From assembly GCF_001583495.1 (NCBI RefSeq), contig NZ_LQAQ01000100.1, positions 186,001-250,000 on the forward strand: a stretch of 64,000 nt of DNA, in the 5' to 3' direction. This document shows, in pieces, positions 18,578 through 27,432 of this stretch. A program made the translations under genes and the position numbers. The notes below the pieces were generated by a model, which ran no database searches, was not told where the DNA came from, and worked only from the letters and a program-made list of their open reading frames with translations. The stretch is from Flammeovirga sp. SJP92. GTDB lineage: Bacteria; Bacteroidota; Bacteroidia; Cytophagales; Flammeovirgaceae. The first letter of the stretch is position 1. Every line of letters starts with the position of its first letter.

Positions 18578-18635
18578 ATGTGTCAATAGCTTATGCTTTC
18601 GTGTAAATAGTTTGATGTAAAACATGTGACATTTG
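18578..18635 (+). promoter_or_regulatory. Class I operator/promoter (site G, serine hydrolase 3)
   Basis: Half-site 1 ATGTGTCAATAG is at 18578, half-site 2 TCGTGTAAATAG at 18599 (+21), and the octamer GACATTTG at 18628-18635 (+29). Confidence 0.65.
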
Positions 18636-18694
18636 TAACATAATCAGTGAGCCACACAGCTCGCAACTAATAAATCAAAATACTATTTATCAAA

Positions 18695-20017
18695 ATGAAA
18701 AAGCTATTATTATCATCATTGTTAGCAGGTGCTACTTTATTACAAGTAAATGCCCAAGATGTAAAAGATCAAAACGCAGAAAACAAAATGACGCCCATTA
18801 AAGAGGTAGTCAGCGGTTTTCCAAAAGATTATGCAGAGCATGCTATTTCGACCTCATTTAATACTTGGCTCCAAGGTGGAGACGAATCGCTTTACTTCCA
18901 GATGAAGACTTCGGAGTTTTTACCGACTTCCATTGTCCCAAGGCGTATTCCAACTATGGAACTGGAAGAAAATATAAGACCTGAAGTTGGAGCTATTGAA
19001 GCTGAAACCATTAATTCTGGAAAGATGTCATTGGATGAGTTCTTAGCAGATCCAGAGTTTAGAGCGCAAGGTTATTTGGTTATCCATAAAGGAAAAGTCG
19101 TTTATGAATCTTACCCAGGAATGCGACCTTCAGATTCTCATGCTTGGATGTCTTGTGCAAAACCAACTGCCGGTTTATTGGTGGAGTTATTAATCAATGA
19201 AGGGAAAATAGATGATAGCCTTCCAATCTCACATTATGTAGAAGAATTTAAAGGAACCGCTTGGGAACATGTTACAATCCATCAGATTTTGCACATGGAC
19301 TCAGGGCTTGATATAGATGAAACGGCTGAAACACGTGCTAATCCTGACGCATTTGCTCATCGTTACTATTTATCGGAATTCAATCAACCTTATAAAGGTA
19401 AAAAAGAGAAATTTATTGATGTAATGGCAAGTGCTCAGCCTGGCGAAGGTTCTGGGAAGAAATTTGTCTATACTTCGGCACATACTGAGGCATTGGTATT
19501 CTTAGTGGAGGCTGTAACAGGTGAGCGTTGGAGCCAAGTGTTTGATGAAAAAGTTTGGTCAAAAATGGGTGTAGAAGGTCCATTGCAAGTACAAACTACA
19601 GTTGATGGTGTAGCATTAGCTCACGGTGTAATTGGTAGTAGAATGCGTGATATGGCGAGATTCGGTATGCTTTATACACCAAGCTGGGATAAAATTGCAG
19701 AGGAACAAGTAGTGACTGAAGAAACGTTGGATCGTATTCATAGCGATATGAGAACACATGAGTTCTTAATGGCAGGTGAAGACGGACCCGTATTCGCGGA
19801 TTGGTTAGAAGCAGGTCACCCAACTTTTGCTGGTAACTCACGTCAGTGGGATGTATTATGGCCTGACGGTGATATGTGGAAAGGGGGAATGCAAACACAA
19901 GGATTGTACGTTTCTCCATCAAAAGATCTTGTGATTGTATATATGTCAACAGCCGTTCAAGACCACTCTTTACACCGTTTTGTGCGTAAAGTAGCCAACT
20001 CTGGTTTATTTGAATAA
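18695..20017 (+). CDS. Exported serine hydrolase 3
   Basis: The product has 440 residues with a clean signal peptide (residues 1-20, ending VNA-QD). SxxK is S153-K156 (WMSCAK) and the Tyr motif is Y259 (VYTSAH). The same HKGKVVYESYPGM strand as in hydrolase 1 precedes the active site. The signal peptide is almost identical to that of the next gene (MKKLLLS.LLAG), marking a tandem duplication, although the mature parts have diverged considerably. Predicted location is the periplasm. Own operator (site G) and terminator (20043). Confidence 0.85.
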   Translation: MKKLLLSSLLAGATLLQVNAQDVKDQNAENKMTPIKEVVSGFPKDYAEHAISTSFNTWLQGGDESLYFQMKTSEFLPTSIVPRRIPTMELEENIRPEVGAIEAETINSGKMSLDEFLADPEFRAQGYLVIHKGKVVYESYPGMRPSDSHAWMSCAKPTAGLLVELLINEGKIDDSLPISHYVEEFKGTAWEHVTIHQILHMDSGLDIDETAETRANPDAFAHRYYLSEFNQPYKGKKEKFIDVMASAQPGEGSGKKFVYTSAHTEALVFLVEAVTGERWSQVFDEKVWSKMGVEGPLQVQTTVDGVALAHGVIGSRMRDMARFGMLYTPSWDKIAEEQVVTEETLDRIHSDMRTHEFLMAGEDGPVFADWLEAGHPTFAGNSRQWDVLWPDGDMWKGGMQTQGLYVSPSKDLVIVYMSTAVQDHSLHRFVRKVANSGLFE

Positions 20018-20042
20018 TCAAGAAACGATTAATTATAAGTTT

Positions 20043-20075
20043 AACGTCTTGCCTTTCGGGGTGAGGCGTTTTTGT
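20043..20075 (+). terminator. Terminator after serine hydrolase 3
   Basis: AACGTCTTGCC (20043-20053) pairs with GGTGAGGCGTT around 20060-20070 using G-T pairs, followed by a T run. It continues into a copy of TAGTTTTAACTATGG (20092-20106), also found in the element at 23515. Confidence 0.65.
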
Positions 20076-20136
20076 GTTTCGGGCAACATGGCTAGTTTTA
20101 ACTATGGAGTCCAAACATAAATTCATTTTGACCGAA

Positions 20137-20194
20137 TCTTGTAAATAGTAGAAAAGATCTTGTAAATAATTCAAGTGGCAACAAGTGATATTTG
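20137..20194 (+). promoter_or_regulatory. Class I operator/promoter (site H, serine hydrolase 4); best-matched half-sites
   Basis: Both half-sites are TCTTGTAAATA (20137 and 20158, exactly 21 bp apart). The octamer GATATTTG is at 20187-20194 (+29). This copy shows the direct-repeat nature most clearly. Confidence 0.8.
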
Positions 20195-20254
20195 TATCAT
20201 GATCATTGAGTAATCGCTCATTGAAAATCAATCTAATTACTATTTCAAAGGATA

Positions 20255-21583
20255 ATGAAAAAATTACTATTATCAACATTGTTAGCAGGATCAGTTATGT
20301 CACAAGTAAATGCACAAGGAACAAATGTTCACGAAACTGAAGGAGATTACAGAACTCCGATTAAAGAATTTGCAAATGGTTTCACACAAGAGCAAGTTCA
20401 AAAATTTAGAGACAATTATAATTTACCTCATTTATTAAAAGGTGGAGATGATGCCGTTTGGTGGGGATTAAGAACTTCAGAATTGTTCAATACGGCATTA
20501 CTTGAGCCCAATCACAAAATGGAACTGGTTAAAAATATTAATCCAGCGGTAGGAGAGGTCAAAGCTCACACCAAGCATTTTGGAGAGATCTCATTAAACG
20601 ATTTTATGGTGCATCCACATAGTTATGCACAAGGTTTCTTAGTGGTTCATAAAGGTGAAATCGTCTTTGAAAACTATCAAGGAATGACAGAAAGCGATCA
20701 TCACGTTTGGATGTCAGCAGCGAAGATTATTCCTGGTCTTGCCGTAGACTTATTGATTTCAGATGGAAAAATAGATCAAGAAAAAACAATAGGGCATTAC
20801 GTCCATGATTTTAAACATACAGGTTATGGCAATGTCAAAGTGAAAGATGTGATGGACATGACGCCAGGTCTTAACTCAGAGGAAAATGATGAGACGCGTT
20901 CTGATCCAAACTCTATTGCAACAAGATTGTTTCTTGCTGAATTAGATTTGCCTTACAACGGTAAAAATGAAAAAGTAAGAGATGTATTAAAAGAAGCAAA
21001 ACAAACGCACCCTGCTGGAGAGAAATTAGAATATGGTTCTTCGCATACGCAGATGCTAGTTTTATTGGTTGAGGCAGTTTCAGGAAAACCATTTGCAGAA
21101 TTTGTAGACCAAAGAATTTATTCAAAAATGGGAGCAGAATCGACCCTAAACATACACCTTTCGCCAAATGGTGTAGCAATAGGTCACGGTATTGTATCCA
21201 GTAGACTTCGTGATATGGCAAGAGTGGGCATGTTGTATACACCAAGTTGGAATAAAACGGCTATAGAGCAAGTGGTTTCTCCTGAAATCATCAGTCGTAT
21301 TCAGAATGGTACAAGGTCAAGAGAGTTTTACAGAAAAGGCTTTGATGGTCCTGTATTCATTGACAGGTTAGGTGATGATAACGTGATTTCAAATGCAAGA
21401 CAGTGGGATGGCGTTTGGGAAGATGGTGATTTTTGGAAATCAGGTCTCCAAAGTCAAGGGATCTATGTTTCTCCTAAAAAAGATTTAGTGATTGTATTCT
21501 TCTCTACTAATGTGCCAGATGATTCTATACATAGATACGCACGTCAGATTGCCAATTCTGGTTTGTTTGAAGAGGTAGAATAA
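20255..21583 (+). CDS. Exported serine hydrolase 4
   Basis: The product has 442 residues with a signal peptide (1-20, VNA-QG). SxxK is S154-K157 (WMSAAK) and the Tyr motif is Y260 (EYGSSH). It is closest to serine hydrolase 3 at 18695 in length and layout, including the N-terminal PIKE..NGF segment and the C-terminal RQWD..W.DGD.WK.G.Q.QG.YVSP pattern. The substrate is unknown; the enzyme family covers esters, amides and lactams. Two similar exported copies next to each other suggest either dosage or split substrate range. A long hairpin follows at 21652. Confidence 0.85.
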   Translation: MKKLLLSTLLAGSVMSQVNAQGTNVHETEGDYRTPIKEFANGFTQEQVQKFRDNYNLPHLLKGGDDAVWWGLRTSELFNTALLEPNHKMELVKNINPAVGEVKAHTKHFGEISLNDFMVHPHSYAQGFLVVHKGEIVFENYQGMTESDHHVWMSAAKIIPGLAVDLLISDGKIDQEKTIGHYVHDFKHTGYGNVKVKDVMDMTPGLNSEENDETRSDPNSIATRLFLAELDLPYNGKNEKVRDVLKEAKQTHPAGEKLEYGSSHTQMLVLLVEAVSGKPFAEFVDQRIYSKMGAESTLNIHLSPNGVAIGHGIVSSRLRDMARVGMLYTPSWNKTAIEQVVSPEIISRIQNGTRSREFYRKGFDGPVFIDRLGDDNVISNARQWDGVWEDGDFWKSGLQSQGIYVSPKKDLVIVFFSTNVPDDSIHRYARQIANSGLFEEVE

Positions 21584-21651
21584 GTACTAGGACAGAAGAT
21601 TGTGGTGATATGAATATTTCATTTTGATGAAAATTAAAATGGGTACTCATT

Positions 21652-21695
21652 AGAGGTTTTTATCTTGGTATTCGTACCAAGGTAGAGCCTCTTTT
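21652..21695 (+). terminator. Terminator-like hairpin between serine hydrolase 4 and amidohydrolase 3
   Basis: AGAGG...CCTCT closes around an inner stem CTTGGTA-ttcg-TACCAAG and is followed by TTTT. No operator of the cluster type is found between here and the next ATG. Confidence 0.65.
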
Positions 21696-21793
21696 AAAAC
21701 AACTTTCTTTGAAGGGTTTAATCTATCAGTATCAGCCAACAGTTGAAGAGAAGCAATTAACATTCTCATTTTTAAAGACTCAATTATATTCTC

Positions 21794-23110
21794 ATGAAGA
21801 AATTAATATTAATCACATTGTTATATTGTGTTGCCAATCATTATGTCTTCTCCCAAGAAGAGCAGACCGTATTAATTGAAAATGCAAATATTTTTGACGG
21901 TACAGCAGACACTCTTGCTATGGATATGTCGGTGTTAGTCAAAGGAAATAAAATTGAAAAAATCGCAAAAAAAATAAAAGCTCCCAAAGGTGCACAAGTT
22001 ATAGATGCGAATGGAAGAACGCTCAGCCCAGGTTTTATTGGCACACATGAGCACTTGATGTTTCAAATGTCAGCAGGTGAATTGTTGACCTCAGACACAA
22101 GATACTTCGCTTATGTAGCCACCTCTACCGCAAAAAAATACTTGTATAGTGGTTGGACTTCCGTAAGAGATGCCGCTGGAAATACCTTTTCACTTAAAAC
22201 AGCAATAGATAAAGGAATTGTAGAAGGTCCTCGTATTTATGCTTCAGGAGCCATGATTTCACAATCGGCAGGGCATGCAGACCATTGTCTTGGATCAAAT
22301 CACTCTTCGATTATCAGTGAAGATCATGATATTTTAGTTGAGTATGGTGATATGGCTGTCGTAAATGGTGTGCCTAAAGTATTGGAAGCGGTAAGGGAAC
22401 AACTTCGTTTTGGTGCCAATCAGATTAAAATCGCTGTTGGTGGAGGTACAGGTTCGTATGCAGATCCGTTAGATGTTGTGGAGTTTACACCTGAAGAAAT
22501 TAAAGCAGCTGTTCAAGCAGCAGGTGACTACAATACGTATGTGATGGCACATGTCTATAATAATGATGGGATTAGAAGAGCCATTGAATGTGGCGTAAAA
22601 AGTATTGAGCATGCCAATTTGGTAGATGAAGCAACATTGCAATTGATGAAAGATAATGATGTATGGTTATCTGCTCAAGTAGGTGTTTACACATTCATTC
22701 CTCATGGTTACACAGAGGATCAAGCCAACAAGCACAGACAAGCTTATGCAGGTATCGACAACATGTTTAAAGCGGCAAAGAAGATAGGTTTTGATAAAAT
22801 TGGATTTGGTACAGACATTATCACTGACCCTTCAAGAATAGATGCTTTGAATGATGAGTTTATCTTCAGACAAGATTGGTTTACCAACGCTGAAATTCTT
22901 CAACAAGCCACTTCTAAATCAGGTGAGCTCTTAGGAATGTCTCACCGTTTCAGTCCTGGTAAAATAGGAGTAATTGAAGAAGGTGCAGTAGCAGATATTT
23001 TATTGATTGATGGTAACCCATTGGAAGACTTGAAAATCCTCCAAGACCCTGAAAACAACCTTCATTTGATCATGAAAGATGGAAAGATCTTTAAGAACTT
23101 AGTGAAATAA
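21794..23110 (+). CDS. Exported metal-dependent amidohydrolase (imidazolonepropionase/prolidase-like)
   Basis: The product has 438 residues with a signal peptide (1-20, VFS-QEE). Metal ligands H85 and H87 (GTHEHL) follow LSPGFIG. Next come GWTSVRDAAG and the GGGTGS stretch; MAHVYN, IEHANL and GFGTDI continue the barrel, with the expected later His and Asp ligands. The C-terminus GAVADILLIDGNPLEDL is typical of the Met_dep_hydrolase_A group (Xaa-Pro dipeptidase- and ochratoxinase-like enzymes). It would cleave an amide or related bond in the periplasm. It lacks its own cluster operator, so it may be read from site H past the hairpin at 21652. Confidence 0.85.
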   Translation: MKKLILITLLYCVANHYVFSQEEQTVLIENANIFDGTADTLAMDMSVLVKGNKIEKIAKKIKAPKGAQVIDANGRTLSPGFIGTHEHLMFQMSAGELLTSDTRYFAYVATSTAKKYLYSGWTSVRDAAGNTFSLKTAIDKGIVEGPRIYASGAMISQSAGHADHCLGSNHSSIISEDHDILVEYGDMAVVNGVPKVLEAVREQLRFGANQIKIAVGGGTGSYADPLDVVEFTPEEIKAAVQAAGDYNTYVMAHVYNNDGIRRAIECGVKSIEHANLVDEATLQLMKDNDVWLSAQVGVYTFIPHGYTEDQANKHRQAYAGIDNMFKAAKKIGFDKIGFGTDIITDPSRIDALNDEFIFRQDWFTNAEILQQATSKSGELLGMSHRFSPGKIGVIEEGAVADILLIDGNPLEDLKILQDPENNLHLIMKDGKIFKNLVK

Positions 23111-23143
23111 ACGACCATAATTAGGACTAAAACCAACTGTATT

Positions 23144-23178
23144 AAGGTATTATCTTGTAATGAGGTAATACCTTTTTT
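23144..23178 (+). terminator. Terminator after amidohydrolase 3
   Basis: AAGGTATTA (23144-23152) pairs with TAATACCTT (23166-23174), followed by a T run. Confidence 0.8.
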
Positions 23179-23202
23179 GATATAGAATAAGTGTTGCCGA
23201 TT

Positions 23203-23260
23203 TTATACAACTACTTGCCGATATCTTATAACTCAAACCTTTTTCAATTGGTTAATTTTG
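23203..23260 (+). promoter_or_regulatory. Class I operator/promoter (site P1), no gene directly behind
   Basis: TTATACAACT (23203) and TCTTATAACT (23224, +21) are each preceded by TTGCCGAT. The octamer TAATTTTG at 23253-23260 (+29) is a perfect TAnnTTTG. The next coding start is the porin at 23772, with a second site between. Confidence 0.7.
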
Positions 23261-23395
23261 AAGTACCAAAAGAGTAGAGAGCATTCATATTCTTTTGAAT
23301 TAAGTTAAGTTGAAGAAAGCCCAAAAATAAAACTATTACTCTTTTTAGCAACCAGGTGAATTCATTACTAAACTATAGTATTTGAATTGACCTTT

Positions 23396-23453
23396 TTGTG
23401 TCATTCATAAATAAGACCGTGTAAATCATTGGGTAGCAATCTTTCTAGTTTTG
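23396..23453 (+). promoter_or_regulatory. Class I operator/promoter (site P2, porin 2)
   Basis: TTGTGTCATT (23396) and CCGTGTAAATC (23417, +21). The octamer TAGTTTTG at 23446-23453 (+29) is a perfect TAnnTTTG. The leader to the porin is 318 nt, much longer than for the other genes, because of the element at 23515-23700. Confidence 0.7.
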
Positions 23454-23514
23454 CAATATGATATTAAAAAGGAACAACATATTGTACACCATGATTGAAG
23501 TCATGGGCTAGTGA

Positions 23515-23700
23515 TTCCAACAACACTAAAGTGCTGTCTTCGTTTCCAACCTTTAAGACTTTAGTCTTGATTAGGTTGCCCTATCACCTGCCCATAGTTT
23601 TAACTATGGTGCACGAAACACAAGGAATGAAGAAAATGGATCGTATTGTGTTTTTTATGGTGGTCAGGCGAACGTTGCAATGCAACATCCCTACAACTGT
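23515..23700. repeat. REP-like palindromic element inside the porin 2 leader
   Basis: Three short palindromes follow each other: AAGACTTTAGTCTT, CCATAGTTTTAACTATGG and GTTGCAATGCAAC (in ACGTTGCAATGCAACATCCC near 23672-23691). The last recurs in opposite orientation at 28686-28718, and the second recurs at 20092-20106. Such strings of palindromes are typical of REP elements moved by RAYT/IS200-like transposases. No transposase gene is present in the window. Confidence 0.6.
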
Positions 23701-23771
23701 ATTCATCATAAATGATATTCCTCTTTAATATTCCAACAACTTGATTACAAAATTATTTTGAATGCTGTTTT

Positions 23772-24983
23772 ATGAAAACTATACAACTATTCATCCTTGC
23801 GTTAGTATTGATGGCAGGGGATTTATTTGCACAAGGTTTTATTTCTGACCAAATCACCAAAAATAAAGACGGAATAGCCCTTGAAGATTCTACATTTATT
23901 GGGTCTTGGCCCATGTTTGGAAAAGGAAATGTAAGAATGAAAATCGGGGGTTATATGAAAAACGATTTTGTCTACGATGTCAATGGAACAAGAGATAAAA
24001 CACAGTTTTTAATGTCCACCATTCCTGTACAAGGAGAAGCGGATTATGGAAGTACGGGTTATGTAAGTTTTTTCTCCAAAGAAACAAGAATTAATCTGGA
24101 CGTCAGGAGTAAAGTCAATAATACGCCTGTACAGATGTTTTTCGAAGGCGATTTCTTTTCTTCAGTAGGAAATCAGTTTAGAATTAGACATGCTTATATC
24201 AAAGTAGGAGGATTTACATTTGGACAAACATGGACCAACCTTACTTTCTTAGAAACACTTCCCTTTATTATAGATTTTGCCGCTGGTGATGCTCTGTTTG
24301 GAGGTAGATCTAATCAGATAAGATATGAGACTAATATCAACAAAAATTGGCTTTTCGGTGCAAGTATTGAATACCTTGAAAACATGGGTATAGAAAATCC
24401 AAATACTTTAAATGGTGTGGCTCAAGCCCAACTTCCATTAGTCTCCATGAAATTTATTTATAGTAAGAACAATACAAAACTATTTTTCGGTGCAAGTGCC
24501 GCTCAACTGCATTGGACGGGAGGTCCTGAAGGTAAAAATGCTTCCACACCACAATTGGATGTGATTTTTGGAGGTAGAAGACAGATTGATAAAAAGAATT
24601 CAGTGTCTTTCAATGTAAATTATGGTGTGGGTTCAGGTGAAAATATCTTAGCGTTTATAGGCAGTAATGCCAATGCAGTACTCACACAAGATGGCGAATT
24701 GGTGGCCATGAAATCTTTTTCAGCCTTGGTGGGCTACACGCATCACTGGAATGAAAAATGGTCTTCCAACTTTTCCTATGCTTACGGTTGGCTGATGGAT
24801 ATTCCAAATTCAAGAGATCCATTTGCCTTGAAAGCGGGAGGTATTTCTCATGTCAATTTAGTTTGGCAACCATTAAAATATTTCTCAACAGGTATAGAAT
24901 ATATGAGAGGAGCACAGAGAACGGCCAATAGTAGTTTTGGTGTAGCCAATAGAGTACAGTTTATGACCAAGTTTGATTTCTAA
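23772..24983 (+). CDS. DcaP-like outer-membrane porin 2
   Basis: The product has 403 residues with a signal peptide (1-20, LFA-QGF). The barrel follows the same order as porin 1: GGYMKNDFVYDV, KETRINLDVRS, MFFEGDFFS, FRIRHAYIKVGGFTFGQTWTN, and final strand ANRVQFMTKFDF ending in Phe. It is a trimeric DcaP-type channel in the outer membrane. Porin 1 and porin 2 diverge most in loop regions, which fits different substrates or phage avoidance; that is a guess. Two tandem operators (P1, P2) precede it. The last 11 codons recur as a relic at 31812-31847. Confidence 0.8.
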   Translation: MKTIQLFILALVLMAGDLFAQGFISDQITKNKDGIALEDSTFIGSWPMFGKGNVRMKIGGYMKNDFVYDVNGTRDKTQFLMSTIPVQGEADYGSTGYVSFFSKETRINLDVRSKVNNTPVQMFFEGDFFSSVGNQFRIRHAYIKVGGFTFGQTWTNLTFLETLPFIIDFAAGDALFGGRSNQIRYETNINKNWLFGASIEYLENMGIENPNTLNGVAQAQLPLVSMKFIYSKNNTKLFFGASAAQLHWTGGPEGKNASTPQLDVIFGGRRQIDKKNSVSFNVNYGVGSGENILAFIGSNANAVLTQDGELVAMKSFSALVGYTHHWNEKWSSNFSYAYGWLMDIPNSRDPFALKAGGISHVNLVWQPLKYFSTGIEYMRGAQRTANSSFGVANRVQFMTKFDF

Positions 24984-25356
24984 TTATATAATTGATCAAA
25001 ATATAAAAGAACTATAAAAATAAATCTAAAGTATTGTGTTAAACTATTACTAAGTCATGTAATTACAATCACTACTACTATGTTCAAAGTATAGGTATAA
25101 AAGATAATGTATAAGAGGATGTTCGGAATATATATTTTAGCAGTGAAAATTTCCAATTTCAGATTGTGGGAAAATTAATTTTAGAGAAAATAGTGGTCCT
25201 ATAATTGATGAAATTAATAAACTTACGTTTTGAAAGGGGGATTTTTTACTAAAAGAGATGTTTCAAACATGCTCTTACCTCTTCTATCAAATTTATGATG
25301 ACTTAGAAGAGTTGGCTTACTAATACTTAAGGAAATAAAGAGTATTAAAAATCCCT
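24984..25356. other. AT-rich gap without recognisable gene
   Basis: Between porin 2 and the strong hairpin at 25357 I see no frame with coding character and no known RNA. The terminator at the end, far from the porin stop, leaves room for a long 3' UTR or a small RNA. Confidence 0.4.
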
Positions 25357-25422
25357 AAACTCCCTTATCAAAAACTCAGGAGATAATATCCCTCTTGATT
25401 TTTGATAAGGGAGTTTTTTATA
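25357..25422 (+). terminator. Strong terminator, 18-bp perfect stem
   Basis: AAACTCCCTTATCAAAAA (25357-25374) pairs perfectly with TTTTTGATAAGGGAGTTT (25399-25416), followed by more T. The loop has its own small stem (AGGAGAT/ATCCCT). Confidence 0.9.
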
Positions 25423-25485
25423 TTCTCGCGATTCAAAATATAGTTTCCAATTACTCATCAATCAAAAACTACCAAATTGCCATTT

Positions 25486-25543
25486 TCTTTCAAGTACCTG
25501 ACGATTCTTTTCAATCCTTTCTTTTTGAAAATCAAGACCTTTG
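25486..25543 (+). promoter_or_regulatory. Class II operator/promoter (site J, MerC-like gene 2)
   Basis: Half-site 1 TCTTTCAAGT is at 25486, half-site 2 CTTTTCAATC at 25507 (+21), and the octamer GACCTTTG at 25536-25543 (+29). Confidence 0.6.
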
Positions 25544-25659
25544 TATTGTTCACTGATTGAAACACCAACAATTATAAATACTCTACTATTTAAGAGCACC
25601 ATTTAATTGGTTGGATAATCAAAACAGAAATCATCTTTCATCTTAAGAAATTGACAATT

Positions 25660-26079
25660 ATGTACGCTTTAAAAAGAGAATTCATTAAGTATACAGATCA
25701 AATCGGAATTACAGGATCATTTATTTGTTTGGTTCACTGCATTATTACTTCAGGAGTAATGATCGGTAGTTCATTCTTATCACATTCAGCACATCATCAT
25801 CACGATCACATTCATCATGTACACCATTTAGATATGTGGGGAATGATGGATATATCTATGATCGTTATTAGTGGTATAGCAGTTTACTTTTCTACTTTAA
25901 AATGCAGTGCAGAATCACTTCAAAATAAATTGATGTGGGCAAGTTATATCGTTTATACTATTTGTATGTTATCAAAATATGCAGGTTTTGAACCTATTTG
26001 GTTAAGCGGTCTATCTTATGCAATGTCATTTACATTGATTGGTCTACATTTTAGAAACATCAAAAACTGTAATCACTAG
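25660..26079 (+). CDS. MerC-like small membrane protein 2
   Basis: The product has 139 residues; it is a paralog of the gene at 17381 with the same DQIGITGSFICLVHC signature. The His-rich loop is longer (HHHHDHIHHVHH). It has about four membrane helices and a Cys/His end (NIKNCNH). An in-frame TTG three codons upstream (25651) is less likely than the ATG at 25660. Loop histidines suggest binding of a divalent metal; mercury is possible by family but nothing else of a mer operon is present. Unlike copy 1 it has its own operator, site J. Confidence 0.75.
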   Translation: MYALKREFIKYTDQIGITGSFICLVHCIITSGVMIGSSFLSHSAHHHHDHIHHVHHLDMWGMMDISMIVISGIAVYFSTLKCSAESLQNKLMWASYIVYTICMLSKYAGFEPIWLSGLSYAMSFTLIGLHFRNIKNCNH

Positions 26080-26108
26080 GATATTCGTCAATAAATTAGA
26101 TGAAAAAA

Positions 26109-27291
26109 CAAGTTGAAGTTTTCTTACAACATCCTGCGTTTTTCATTCAAGAGATTCCTTTTTTAAACCCTGATATTTGTAATGTAAACAATGAAGGAAA
26201 GATCGAAAAGGATTTAAAATCAAATCTTTATATAAAAACAAATTCAAAAATTTATCATTCGTCTGCAAAGACACAAAAATTAAAATTATGTCAGAAAGAA
26301 ATTACAAACCCGTACCAGTTTTCTCAATTAATCATGCTTCAATGCGCGTATCAAATCCAAAAATTATGGTGGAATGGTTACAAGGTATTTTTGGTTTCCC
26401 AATCGTTGCACGTCAAGGTGATAGCGTTGTATTTCGTATAGGTGATGGACCTCAATATTTTTCAATTTTAGGAGAACCAACAGATAAGCCAGGATATACA
26501 CACTTTGGATTTTCGGTAGAAGATTTTGATCCAAACGACTTTATCCAACGCTTAAAATCATTAGGTTATGAGCAGTCAAATTATCCAGATGCAGGTAAAT
26601 TTACATTAAGAAATAGAGGTACAGATAAAGGTGGTGCTGTAGAAGGTACACCCGAATTATTTATCGGTGATCCAGATGGCTTAATTGTTCAAATTCAAGA
26701 TGCAAAATATGCCGGCGGTGGCGGACTTTTGGGTGATGTAACTTATGCAATTCCAGAGGAAGCACCAACAAAAGGATTGGTAGATACGATTGAGTTAAAT
26801 CACTGTACACTTGGGGTTTCTAACGGAGCAGAGTCTTTAAAATTCTATCAAAGCATTTTTGATCTTCCAGTAGATACTTATCAAGGTCCAACACCTGTTT
26901 TGAGAGTGGGTACAGGCAATGCTTCATTGGTATTGTATGAATTAAGCGGTCCAGAAGCAAAAGGCGTTAAACCTCGTATTGACCATACTTGTTTTGCTGT
27001 GAAAGATTTTGATGTGAACCGCATTGAGAAAGATCTTGGAGAGTTTGGAATGAATGTTTTAGGTCAGGCTTGGAGAGCAACAGGTCCATTGCAAACGTAC
27101 TACACACAGCGTATGCCTGATCGAGGTGGTGATGCTAGTGGAGATACCAAAGAGTTGTATTTAACGGATTTTGATAATAATGTGATTCAACTACAAGACA
27201 TCCGTTACGCTGGTGGTTGTGGTGCATTAGGTGACGTTCGTGGAACTGGCGTAGACAAACCATTTGAGCCATGTGGTTGTGGTATGCACTA
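26109..27291 (+). repeat. Duplicated segment, copy 1 (operator + leader + VOC gene)
   Basis: This segment of about 1.2 kb is repeated in the same orientation at about 28839-30022. The match covers site K/M, the untranslated leader (differing at scattered bases) and the complete VOC gene. Confidence 0.9.
26122..26179 (+). promoter_or_regulatory. Class II operator/promoter (site K, VOC gene 1)
   Basis: Half-site 1 TCTTACAACA is at 26122, half-site 2 TCATTCAAGAG at 26143 (+21), and the octamer GATATTTG at 26172-26179 (+29). Confidence 0.75.
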
Positions 27292-27292
27292 G
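26288..27292 (+). CDS. Two-domain VOC (glyoxalase/extradiol-dioxygenase fold) metalloenzyme 1
   Basis: The product has 334 residues and no signal peptide. There are two homologous VOC domains. Each shows the metal triad His-His-Glu: H16, H72, E123 in the first and H172, H233, E289 in the second. Each ends with a related tail (QIQDAKYAGGGGLLGDV and QLQDIRYAGGCGALGDV), so the protein arose by internal duplication. The C-terminus is FEPCGCGMH, a possible extra metal site. VOC enzymes include extradiol dioxygenases, HPPD-like oxygenases, lyases and resistance proteins; the reaction here is open. Two intact triads are unusual, since two-domain dioxygenases normally keep one. A near-identical copy is at 29018. 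Confidence 0.8.
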   Translation: MSERNYKPVPVFSINHASMRVSNPKIMVEWLQGIFGFPIVARQGDSVVFRIGDGPQYFSILGEPTDKPGYTHFGFSVEDFDPNDFIQRLKSLGYEQSNYPDAGKFTLRNRGTDKGGAVEGTPELFIGDPDGLIVQIQDAKYAGGGGLLGDVTYAIPEEAPTKGLVDTIELNHCTLGVSNGAESLKFYQSIFDLPVDTYQGPTPVLRVGTGNASLVLYELSGPEAKGVKPRIDHTCFAVKDFDVNRIEKDLGEFGMNVLGQAWRATGPLQTYYTQRMPDRGGDASGDTKELYLTDFDNNVIQLQDIRYAGGCGALGDVRGTGVDKPFEPCGCGMH

Positions 27293-27322
27293 GAGATAAA
27301 TAGTATTAAGTTAAAAAAATAG

Positions 27323-27365
27323 ACCCTTTCTGTAGTTATTCAACAACTATGGGAAGGGTTTTGTA
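27323..27365 (+). terminator. Terminator after VOC gene 1
   Basis: ACCCTTTC (27323-27330) pairs with GGAAGGGT (27352-27359), followed by TTT. The loop carries a further TAGTT/AACTA stem. Confidence 0.75.
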
Positions 27366-27432
27366 TTTTATTTAAAAACAAGAAAATCAATCAGTTAATA
27401 GTGTTTTTTACTTTAAATCACTTTTGACGATT

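Noticed and set aside
9461-21583. Antibiotic-resistance beta-lactamases
   Set aside because: The four proteins have SxxK and Tyr motifs but resemble esterase/amidase-type members; the cluster context is catabolic, and no resistance regulator of the AmpR type is present.
23495-23728. Open frame of 77 codons in the porin 2 leader
   Set aside because: It is made of palindromic repeat sequence and has no coding character.
17381-26079. Mercury-resistance operon
   Set aside because: Only MerC-like genes are present; there is no MerA, MerT, MerP or MerR, and the neighbours are hydrolases.
26100-26441. Open frame of 113 codons over the leader and start of VOC gene 1
   Set aside because: It runs through the operator (site K) and in another frame into the VOC gene; no counterpart is conserved as protein in the duplicated copy.
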